A stretch of 64,000 nucleotides of DNA from contig WJYK01000016.1 in NCBI GenBank assembly GCA_009668225.1, positions 38,558 to 102,557 on the forward strand. The letters are read 5' to 3'. Each line of letters starts with the position of its first letter. Position 1 is the stretch's first letter. Below, one piece after another: positions 51,016 to 58,884 of the stretch. Made by a program: the position numbers and the translations under genes. The stretch comes from Enterobacteriaceae bacterium RIT693 (GTDB taxonomy: Bacteria; Pseudomonadota; Gammaproteobacteria; Enterobacterales; Enterobacteriaceae). The notes below the pieces were generated by a model. It saw nothing but the letters and a program-made list of their open reading frames with translations. It was not told where the DNA came from and did no database searches.

Positions 51016-52116
51016 TTATCCCTGAGCGGCCAAATCCAATTTCTGACGGCCCAACTGGTCGGCGATAATCAGCGCACTGTATACACTTTCGGTGGTAATG
51101 CTGAACGGCATATTGAAAATGGTTTCGCCTTCGCTGCAGCTCTTATCTGCCACGAGACGCATTTTTTCCTGCACATTTTCAGTAACGCCGAGCTGCTCCA
51201 GACAGACCGGTAGCCCGACAGAGATGCAGAATTCCAGCACTTCATCGATCTGCGCATCGCTGCTGTTCTGCAACACCAGCTGCGCCAGGGTGCCGAACGC
51301 GACCTTTTCGCCATGGTAAAAATGGTGGCAGTCATCAAGCTGGGTAAGGCCATTGTGAATAGCGTGCGCGGCGGCAAGCCCGCTGCTTTCAAAGCCAATG
51401 CCGCTAAGATAGGTGTTGGCTTCGATAATGCGCTCAAGGGCGCGGCAGGTGACCTTCTGCTCCACAGCGATTTTCGCCTTTTTACCTTCCTGTAGTAGCG
51501 TTTCATAACACAAACGTGCCAGCGTCAGCGCTGCGCGGGTAGTCTGACCGCCGGACATATTAGCGGAGCGGGATTCATAGCATGCCTGAGCTTCAAACCA
51601 GGTAGAGAGTGCATCACCCATACCGCTCACCAGCAGGCGAACCGGGGCACTGGCGACAATGGTGCTATCGACAATGACCATATCCGGGTTGGCTGGATAG
51701 AACAGATATTGGTCGAACTCTCCCTCTTCGGTGTAAATCACCGACAGCGCACTGGTGGGCGCGTCCGTTGAGGCAACGGTCGGCAACATTACAGAGCGCA
51801 GGCGCTGATAAAAAGCGACGGCTTTGGCGGTATCCAATACTTTACCGCCGCCAAAACCGATTATACCGTCGCAACGCTGACTTTCTGCCTGTTCGGCGAT
51901 GCGCTGGATTTCCAGACGGGAACATTGTCCATGAAAAGGTTCGAGATGAAAGTGCAGATTATCTGTCCCCTTTGTGGAGAAGCGAGATACCTGATGCTGC
52001 ATAGCTGAATCGACCAGAATGAGCCAGCGTGAACCCAGTGGTTGAATGTAATTATTCAATGAGGACAACGCGTCCGGGCCCTGAATGTATTTCCCTGGTG
52101 ACTGAATAATTCTCAT
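51016..52116 (-). CDS. gldA: Glycerol dehydrogenase (GldA/DhaD family)
   Basis: This NAD-dependent, metal-containing dehydrogenase of the iron-containing alcohol dehydrogenase superfamily oxidises glycerol to dihydroxyacetone. The 366-residue product from MRIIQSPGKYIQGPDAL shows the NAD site GGGKVLDTAKAVAF and VASTDAPTSALSVIYTEEGEFD. Metal ligands are visible in GMGDALSTWFEA (Asp), AAAHAIHNGLTQL (His) and YHGEKVAFGTLAQLVL (His). It is upstream of the DHA kinase gene on the same strand. A start four codons upstream (52128) is possible. Confidence 0.92.
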   Translation of the reverse strand: MRIIQSPGKYIQGPDALSSLNNYIQPLGSRWLILVDSAMQHQVSRFSTKGTDNLHFHLEPFHGQCSRLEIQRIAEQAESQRCDGIIGFGGGKVLDTAKAVAFYQRLRSVMLPTVASTDAPTSALSVIYTEEGEFDQYLFYPANPDMVIVDSTIVASAPVRLLVSGMGDALSTWFEAQACYESRSANMSGGQTTRAALTLARLCYETLLQEGKKAKIAVEQKVTCRALERIIEANTYLSGIGFESSGLAAAHAIHNGLTQLDDCHHFYHGEKVAFGTLAQLVLQNSSDAQIDEVLEFCISVGLPVCLEQLGVTENVQEKMRLVADKSCSEGETIFNMPFSITTESVYSALIIADQLGRQKLDLAAQG

Positions 52117-52831
52117 AGACGACTCCATAGTTTTTAGCTTTATATTTCCGTTAGATATATAAGGGTACAGCGCTTCTTCAGCGAAGCACCTTCAGAGTAA
52201 AAACTCATGACAGTGGAGTCATCGAGAAATATCTCTCCCCCGGCTAAATGTGAGGCGAACCACGGAATTAGCCTCAAGATGAGTCAATAAAGTGGAATAA
52301 AAGAGCAGTAGTCTTAAAAACTCCATTCATTTTCAGCGTCGACAGTTTTGTCCGTCAGGCAGGAGAAGCCAGAACAGGCGAAAAATCATGGTGTTCATTG
52401 AGCCAGGACGACAGCACGGGGAGGATAGCCAGATTCACCTACACCATATTCGCGGAATCACGGCTTCCAGGTGGAATTATCAGCTCATCGCCGTTGCCGA
52501 TGGCACTCTGCCGGGTTGCCTTCACATCGGCGCCCGGGCAATTACCTGACACAGGAATCTGTAATATCTCAACATGCCCGTGTAGCAAAAGTAAGACGAT
52601 TGAAGTTAGCCTCCTGCGAAGCGGCATTCAGCGAGTCTGAAACCTTTTTTGCCGATACACACTCAATATCTACTCGCTACCATTCATTTTTCCCCGCCCC
52701 ACATTTGCTGAAAACGTCCTGTCTACGGATGCCCGCGCCACAGAGGTTATTCCCGAGCCTGAAAGAAAACTGGAACCAGAGAGCAATGATAACTCACTAA
52801 TTGTTATGTTTTTTACATTCAAGGAACAGTT
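52117..52831. other. Gene-free stretch upstream of gldA
   Basis: About 715 bp between divergent genes. Several broken frames around 52390–52560 (for example one reading IHLHHIRGITASRWNYQLIAVADG, closed by stops) suggest a decayed gene, which I cannot identify. It also contains the promoters of gldA and of the 790-residue gene. Confidence 0.4.
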
Positions 52832-55204
52832 ATGACAACGGTTACCCCCCCTTATGATCGTCCCGGGCAGGTCTCCGGCCCTGATATCCCTCAGCCCGCC
52901 ACCTCCGTGGCAAAGAATACCCGCCTGGCCCCACCTTCTCCCCTTCTGATGAGGACGGCCAGTCCCGCTCTGGTGGCTGGTTACCGGAATCCTGTCGCCG
53001 GCAGTCCGGCGCAGCTTTCCGAATTCCTGGGCCGGGAGCTGGTTTTGCTTGCAGGGGAAGACCCGCGAAACTTCACCCCGGCTGAACTTCAGCAGGTCAC
53101 CGAATACAATCTCGGCCTCCAGTTGCAGAAGCGGTACGACGTTTATCAGAAATATACCCAGGACCAGCCTCCGCTGACTGAAGCACAGTGGCGTGAAGCG
53201 AAGAGGCGCACTCATGGTCAGTTTATGAAGGCCCTGAAGCAGGTGAAAGATAAATACCCCGGACTGAAACATGTTGATGAAAATGTCTCACTGCTTCAGC
53301 AGCAGGCCACAAAGCAGAACCGGGTTATGGGGGACCCGCAGAACGTGGAAAATGCATTAAACAACCATCCCCGGCGCACTCCACCAGGGGGAGAGCAGGC
53401 TGCCAATGGCCTCAGCGATTTTCTGAACGATACCCCGGCAGGCAGACTCTGGCGCGATTACACTCTCCTGGGTAATCTTGTAAAGTTTTTTGCCGGGCAT
53501 GATGGGCGCGTTGCCTTTACAGCGTCGGAAAAGAGCGTTTTTACCGGCCATTTCAGCCAGTGGAAGGACAAAGAGGTGGTCCCCGTCCTGAAGCGGGGAC
53601 TGAACGCCCTTTTCGAAAAAGGGGCAAACCGGCTGAGTTTCGAAGACCGGGAGATACTCCAGAAAGGCAGGCTGGAGGTGGTCACGCCGGTGTTTGAATA
53701 TAAGTATATGCCCACCCGGCCAACGCCCCTGTCGCCCGGGGATACCGGCCCTTCCCGACCAGCAGAAGGCGTGGATGATTCTTTGGTCCGTAAAGGCATC
53801 ACTGAACCGGTCGCTGGCCAGCATGTCCTGGTAATCAAAGCGGAACATCAGGGAAAAACGCGTTTTTTCACGTTTTCCACATTATCGGAAGACCGGCATG
53901 AGCCGGTCAGGGTGTTTAATGACCTGGGGAAAAACAGCGGAGTGAAAACTGTACTGGCGGGAGCGTTTCAGCATTATCCTGAGTTACAGTCAGCCCTGCA
54001 GCAGTCCGAGTATAAAAACGAAGCTCCCCGTGCTGACCTGACCCGTATTACCTTTCGCCATGGAGGCCCCGTATTCCCGGCAAAACCCGGTCAGGATAAT
54101 ATCAGAGCCATTGCAGACTTTATGGCTGAAAAGGAGGTGGACAGACTGACGGCCCCGCTTCTGCAGGCGCAGCTGACACCGACCACAGCAGAGTCACTGG
54201 TAAAAGGACTGCTGGAATTTACCGCAGGCTTTATTCCCTTTGTGGACTGTGCAGGCAATCTTCGTGACGGGAATTATCAGGATGCAGCCCTGCCATGCGT
54301 CGTGGATGGTCTGCCAGTTGTGGGGGGCCTGGTGGCAAAAGGAGGAGCCAAAATACTCCGGGTGGCCAGGCGCTGGCGAACACCGCGCCCGGACTTACCG
54401 CCAGTTAATCCCCGTAAAACCGTCATTACCCAGCCAGAAAAGATGACCGCACCAGCGCCGGCAAAGCTACCGGAACACTCTCCGTCGGAAGTCCCTCCGC
54501 TGGCGAGAACTGAATCAAAACCTTCAGACAGGGCATGGAAACTGGGACCTGCGGACCCTGATAATGGGTATCAGCGTGTGGTGGGGACGATGCACCCGGA
54601 AGGTTACCCGCTATACGCACGAAAAGACCCAGGAAACAGCAATCGTTATAATGTTTATTATCTTAAAAACAGTGAGTGGAAACCATACAGTGGAAACGGC
54701 AGTATAAATAACAATGGTGATTTTCTTATTGCCAAAGGATTGGGGGGCGGAAAAACAGATGATAACAACCTTTCTTTTGAATATTTAGATAATTCAGGTG
54801 GAAATAAAGAATATATAAACATTCCCAAAAACGTTACTATTGTAAAAGCTAACGACACACCATTCGCTCCAGATAAAAATGGAATACTAACTCATTTAAT
54901 AGGTAATACTGACACAAACAAAGCAAGAATTACCGTTACGGAATCGGCTGTTGAAATACCCATGAAAGGTTCTGACGGAAATCAATATATGGTTGAAAGC
55001 CGTTTCCTGCAATATCGTGGGTTGAAAGGGACTGCAACCATTATGCCTAATGGGGAAGTAGATATATCTCAAAATCAGTTTATGAGAAGAAATATGTTAC
55101 CGGGAATGAAGTCGTTTTCTCACGAGGGTATTACTGAATACAGGATCCCACAAGAAAACATGAAGCAACCCCAGGGCTCCTTTTCATCATACAGGAAACT
55201 CTGA
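52832..55204 (+). CDS. Large toxin/effector-like protein with divergent C-terminus
   Basis: The 790-residue product has no signal peptide. Its middle part resembles the core of large dermonecrotic/membrane-targeting toxin-type proteins (DUF6543-like): FEKGANRLSFEDREIL near residue 265, then TPTTAESLVKGLLEFTAGFIPFVDCAGNLRDGNYQDAALPCVVDGLPVVGGLVAKGGAKILRVAR near 450–520 with a hydrophobic hairpin. From about residue 600 the coding DNA turns AT-rich and Asn/Gly-rich (NSNRYNVYYLKN), as when a C-terminal module has been exchanged. The ATG follows AAGGAAC. Family assignment is from memory of sequence style, so function is tentative. Delivery route and immunity gene are not visible. Confidence 0.55.
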   Translation: MTTVTPPYDRPGQVSGPDIPQPATSVAKNTRLAPPSPLLMRTASPALVAGYRNPVAGSPAQLSEFLGRELVLLAGEDPRNFTPAELQQVTEYNLGLQLQKRYDVYQKYTQDQPPLTEAQWREAKRRTHGQFMKALKQVKDKYPGLKHVDENVSLLQQQATKQNRVMGDPQNVENALNNHPRRTPPGGEQAANGLSDFLNDTPAGRLWRDYTLLGNLVKFFAGHDGRVAFTASEKSVFTGHFSQWKDKEVVPVLKRGLNALFEKGANRLSFEDREILQKGRLEVVTPVFEYKYMPTRPTPLSPGDTGPSRPAEGVDDSLVRKGITEPVAGQHVLVIKAEHQGKTRFFTFSTLSEDRHEPVRVFNDLGKNSGVKTVLAGAFQHYPELQSALQQSEYKNEAPRADLTRITFRHGGPVFPAKPGQDNIRAIADFMAEKEVDRLTAPLLQAQLTPTTAESLVKGLLEFTAGFIPFVDCAGNLRDGNYQDAALPCVVDGLPVVGGLVAKGGAKILRVARRWRTPRPDLPPVNPRKTVITQPEKMTAPAPAKLPEHSPSEVPPLARTESKPSDRAWKLGPADPDNGYQRVVGTMHPEGYPLYARKDPGNSNRYNVYYLKNSEWKPYSGNGSINNNGDFLIAKGLGGGKTDDNNLSFEYLDNSGGNKEYINIPKNVTIVKANDTPFAPDKNGILTHLIGNTDTNKARITVTESAVEIPMKGSDGNQYMVESRFLQYRGLKGTATIMPNGEVDISQNQFMRRNMLPGMKSFSHEGITEYRIPQENMKQPQGSFSSYRKL

Positions 55205-55355
55205 TAAACAATCGAATATTAGGCATGAATATAAAATCATTCCATCAAACAAACATTTCATGGAAACCTTTCACATCAACAAGTGCCATTAATAGGCATT
55301 GGTGCAGCGAACCCCAAAAACTTGCGAGCTTAACATAAGTAGTAAATGTAGAACC

Positions 55356-56693
55356 CTACAAATATCCTATAGGGAAGGAAATATCTCTCCTTAAATTCTC
55401 CGCATCAATTTTAATTTGCTCCTGCTTATTTATATCAAAATTCGAAAATGTATAGTTAAATTCACCATCTTTTAGATCAGATTCAATGAAATAATCCAAA
55501 ACGACTTTCATATCACTCTCATTCAATTTGTTGTTTTTACCAGGCTCTCCATGAAACATCTGCAAAGGCCCATAAGCAAGCTTAGGTAAATAATTCCTGT
55601 TTATTTCCTTCATTATCGTATTAACCAATCCATCATTCTCCCCAAGAATATGGGGCATACTGACATAAATATCATATGAAAAACCTTCAATTGTACCAGA
55701 TGGAATTATTGCAAAATCATCTTTGGTTGGATTTTTGATAACTTCGGGAAAAACAGGGGAATGGTCTACAGGAAAGACAACGTTTTTCATTTTTCCTGTG
55801 GCTTGAGCATACCTTAAAAAACCTATATATGAACTTCTTTCACTGTCAGAGGTATATGCCAGGGAATGAACTATTTCGTGTAATATTATTTCATTACTGG
55901 GTATTGTTTTTCGCCGGGAAGCAACTGAATTTAACTGATAAAAGGCATGAATTCCATTTTCATGTGGATGCTCTATGGAGTCTCCATTCAATACTATAAC
56001 GCCAGGCTCCAGATAAGTTGTAGCATGAAGAAATTTTCCATCATTAATTTCTTCATTTTGTTTTTTATCACTGGTTACAAGAAAGGTAATTATTGCTGCT
56101 TTAGGCCCACCCATATCGTTGATTAATTGATGACGTATTTCCACCATCTTTCTAAAAGAGAAGGATTTTTGATAGGCCTCTTTTATGGTCGACCTTACTT
56201 TATTCAACACGGAAATTTGAAGGCATGTCATATAACCTGACCCAACCATAAAAACATTATCTAAAACTGGATCATTAAAAAAACCCTTCCCATTAAAATA
56301 GCTCACTCCAACTGTGTCTTTGGGATATGTAATAAGATTTACATATTCTTGCGGATGAAGCACTTGAGTCCTTTGGGTCTCATCAGGTAAATCGATACCC
56401 TCTTTCGGAAAAATTTCTTTGTACCAGGGTTTATGGATTTTCGCCCCACTCATTTCTATCGGTTTTTGTGTAGCTGACGTTTTATGTGAGTCGAATTTTT
56501 CTTTTGCAAATGATTTATACCATGGCACGGGACCTTCTTTTATTTTTACTCTATTTCCCGACCGCTTCAAATAAATCTCCCGCAACAAAAGAATAGATTT
56601 ATTTTGCTTAGCATCGCTCGGATAACTATTCCGATCATCATTTTCTTTCTCTTTAAAGGTAGCATGATTTGAGTTTTGTATTAAAATACGCAT
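55356..56693 (-). CDS. Zinc-metalloprotease-like effector candidate (HExxH)
   Basis: The 445-residue protein carries HEIVH at 272–276 in NEIILHEIVHSLAYTSDSE, a zincin-type zinc-binding and catalytic motif; the third ligand is not certain. No signal peptide or membrane segment is seen, so a toxin or type III-type effector protease (M91/NleD-like) is possible, but the family cannot be named. The N-terminal 100 residues are Lys/Ser-rich and contain a repeated motif, VPWYKSFAKEKFD (56–68) and KPWYKEIFPKEGID (88–101). The gene is AT-rich and convergent with the 790-residue toxin-like gene. Confidence 0.6.
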   Translation of the reverse strand: MRILIQNSNHATFKEKENDDRNSYPSDAKQNKSILLLREIYLKRSGNRVKIKEGPVPWYKSFAKEKFDSHKTSATQKPIEMSGAKIHKPWYKEIFPKEGIDLPDETQRTQVLHPQEYVNLITYPKDTVGVSYFNGKGFFNDPVLDNVFMVGSGYMTCLQISVLNKVRSTIKEAYQKSFSFRKMVEIRHQLINDMGGPKAAIITFLVTSDKKQNEEINDGKFLHATTYLEPGVIVLNGDSIEHPHENGIHAFYQLNSVASRRKTIPSNEIILHEIVHSLAYTSDSERSSYIGFLRYAQATGKMKNVVFPVDHSPVFPEVIKNPTKDDFAIIPSGTIEGFSYDIYVSMPHILGENDGLVNTIMKEINRNYLPKLAYGPLQMFHGEPGKNNKLNESDMKVVLDYFIESDLKDGEFNYTFSNFDINKQEQIKIDAENLRRDISFPIGYL

Positions 56694-57323
56694 TTATCTA
56701 CATCCTGTTTTTAACATAATTAATTTATCTGTGTTTTTGTGAGACAATCACTGTGATCCGCATGGGTGTTCTATATATTAACTTCCACACTGTATTACCA
56801 CGGTGGTATTAGGCCGATTCGGTTTCAAAGACCGTTGAACGTCTAATGCTCATTCAGCAATATATGTTCACATCGTCAGCGAAATCTATACGATCGACAC
56901 CAGACTCTCCACGTTGCCAGCCAACCCTGCTTCATCAGCAGTCGCGACAGAATTGCCGAGCTACAATCTTATTAGTGAGCAGACGCGAGCATTAGTTGCT
57001 GATTTCGATTTTGAGGTAGGACTCGATGTAATCGAGAATGAGGTCTCGCTCCGGTCAGAACACTCTCAGAAAAACGCTTTATTCCAAATTCCGCAGCCCA
57101 CCAGAATGCCCCTCATATATATTTCCAGTCCCGCAAAACGCCGCTTCCAGATGGCGATGGCTGAGGCTGGTTACTGGCTAAACACAGCAGTGCTATCTTC
57201 CGGCCCCTACGAGTCATCAAGCGTACGGCACGCCCACCATGAATACGCTCCCTGTCGTACCAATCGACTGTTCCCACACCAAATATATTTGCCACAACTG
57301 TGCAGGCAAAAGCTATGTATGTA
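56694..57323. other. Gene-free stretch before the orphan antitoxin
   Basis: About 630 bp. A plus-strand frame at 56914–57333 stays open for 139 codons but ends inside the antitoxin gene on the other strand and matches nothing I recognise. I consider the stretch remnant sequence. Confidence 0.4.
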
Positions 57324-57623
57324 TTACAGATGAAGCGCGATACGTTTACCGTCCGGGAGCGTCACATCAAGCGAAAGCTCTCCGCCAAGCGCTTTTATAT
57401 AGCGTTTCAGTGTGGACAATTTCAGATCATTACCCACCTTTTCCATTTTCGCTACCGCTGGTTGTTGGATCCCCAACGCGGCGGCAAGTTGGACCTGAGA
57501 AATATCCAGTTCCTTACGAATTTCTGACAAGGTTATTTCATTCCGGATTTCTTCTGCACGCGCAGCAACTCTTGCCCAGCTTTCAGGAGCTCGCTTTGCC
57601 ATTAGATTATCAAAAGTAGCCAT
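57324..57623 (-). CDS. XRE-family antitoxin (HigA-like), orphan
   Basis: The 99-residue DNA-binding protein has an XRE helix-turn-helix (LSEIRKELDISQVQLAAALGIQQPAVAKMEK) and a C-terminal IKALGGELSLDVTLPDGKRIAL segment typical of antitoxins paired with RelE/ParE-type toxins. Its start overlaps by one base (TAATG) the end of a short frame that reads as the C-terminus of a toxin. The toxin gene upstream is broken, so the antitoxin appears orphaned. It could still autoregulate or neutralise a related toxin elsewhere. Confidence 0.85.
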   Translation of the reverse strand: MATFDNLMAKRAPESWARVAARAEEIRNEITLSEIRKELDISQVQLAAALGIQQPAVAKMEKVGNDLKLSTLKRYIKALGGELSLDVTLPDGKRIALHL

Positions 57624-57800
57624 TATTTATCCCTCATGTCAGCCAGATGTGCTTTGTATTCAGCATCAGCTGTCTTGATTTTCATCCTGCCCCTTTATTG
57701 TCTCCGGCACACAGTATTATCACCTGCCGTCGGGGGCGAATGCGAAATACGTCCTGACTGGATGCATTCCTATCTTCTCCTTAGCGCTTTCATATTTGGA
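57623..57800 (-). pseudogene. Decayed RelE/ParE-type toxin gene
   Basis: Reading the minus strand towards the antitoxin, three frames must be joined. One reads GMHPVRTYFAFAPDGR then stop, the next IRPRRQVIILCAGDNKG then stop, the last MKIKTADAEYKAHLADMRDK ending in TAATG at the antitoxin start. Together they follow the usual C-terminal half of RelE/ParE-like toxins (HPVR-x-FFAFDP, VLCAGDKxG, ADxEYxAHL). The N-terminal half is missing, and at least two frameshifts inactivate the gene. Confidence 0.7.
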
Positions 57801-57889
57801 TAATAAAAATCCCAGTGGGCAGCAAGGTGCGGCTCCCCTCACGAAACATAGCCAGAACGGCCAACACTGACCTGACTGCTCAAGAAACG

Positions 57890-58858
57890 TCAGTAAGTCA
57901 CATTAACCGTCACCGTGTCGGCGTAACTGTCCGGAGTGTAGTTAGCTCCGGGAACCGTAACGTACACCGTCCAGGCCGTCGTGCTACCGACTCCGATTCC
58001 CGCAACGCTGTTCAGCGGAGTGTTTCCCCACGGACTGCCACTCATACCGGGTCCTGAGCGAAGCTGATAGGGTACCTGGTCAGTATTGGTATTGCTGGTT
58101 TTCATCATTCCACCTCCTGCCGTGTTGCCGTTCGAAGGCACCAGACCAATGGTATAGGGGGTGCTGTTGGTGCAGGTGACACCCATCGTATTGTTCGCGC
58201 TGATATTTGTCTGGGTGGCATTTACCGTTCCCAGGTTAATGTTGTTCGTAAAGCTGACGTTGCATTGCTTCACCACCGTCGCAAGTACGGTAAATGGGAA
58301 CGTCGGGCCAGCCGTGGTACCACAGGTTGTCGGTGGAAGGAGCAATCCGGTATTCAGCGTAACGCTGGCGGTCGCGGCAGAATAATTATCCTGGTAACCG
58401 CCCGGGGCTGCCGTGATTTGTGACCCGGGAAGTCGGGCATAAACGGTCTTACTCCCGGTCACCGGGAGAAAATCCAGGAAGGTTATCTGCACCATGGGTG
58501 GCGTTGTCCCCGCCTGATACTGACTCCCCCAGACTGTTGTATACCCCGGGTCCTGATACAGCTGGTAATTCAGGGTGCTGGCGGGAGGACCGGCAAATGA
58601 CATCTGGCGGGGACTGATTTGTCCGCTGACGGCAGACGGGCCAATATTAAAGCACAGCGTGACACCCGCCAGCACATCCGTGATGGCCCGGGTACAGGCA
58701 TAGCTGAAGGTCATGGCCCCCGTGGCTCCCGTTGCGGACAGCGGGTTTACCGTGCCAAAATTAACGGGCTGCACATTACTGACCGAACAGCTCAGCGCCT
58801 GGCTCACTCCGGGCGACAGGATTAGTCCTGCCAGCAAAAATAGATGGCTTAATTGCAT
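57890..58858 (-). CDS. Spore coat U-type tip adhesin of a Csu-like pilus (CsuE-like)
   Basis: The 322-residue secreted protein has a signal peptide ending near SQA and two spore coat protein U (SCPU) domains: residues about 23–170 (SCSVSNVQPVNFGTVNPLSATG) and about 185–322 (TVVKQCNVSFTNNINLGTVNATQTNISANNTMGVTCT). The two-domain form is that of CsuE-type tip adhesins of archaic chaperone–usher pili. The C-terminus GANYTPDSYADTVTVNVTY acts as the donor strand region. It is the last gene of the operon, 26 bp after the usher. The N-terminal domain should decide what the pilus binds. Confidence 0.88.
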   Translation of the reverse strand: MQLSHLFLLAGLILSPGVSQALSCSVSNVQPVNFGTVNPLSATGATGAMTFSYACTRAITDVLAGVTLCFNIGPSAVSGQISPRQMSFAGPPASTLNYQLYQDPGYTTVWGSQYQAGTTPPMVQITFLDFLPVTGSKTVYARLPGSQITAAPGGYQDNYSAATASVTLNTGLLLPPTTCGTTAGPTFPFTVLATVVKQCNVSFTNNINLGTVNATQTNISANNTMGVTCTNSTPYTIGLVPSNGNTAGGGMMKTSNTNTDQVPYQLRSGPGMSGSPWGNTPLNSVAGIGVGSTTAWTVYVTVPGANYTPDSYADTVTVNVTY

Positions 58859-58884
58859 GTTGATGCCTCCTGCAACGCCGGTTA

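Noticed and set aside
56914..57333. 139-codon plus-strand frame before the antitoxin
   Set aside because: No recognisable product and overlaps the antitoxin's end; probably remnant DNA.
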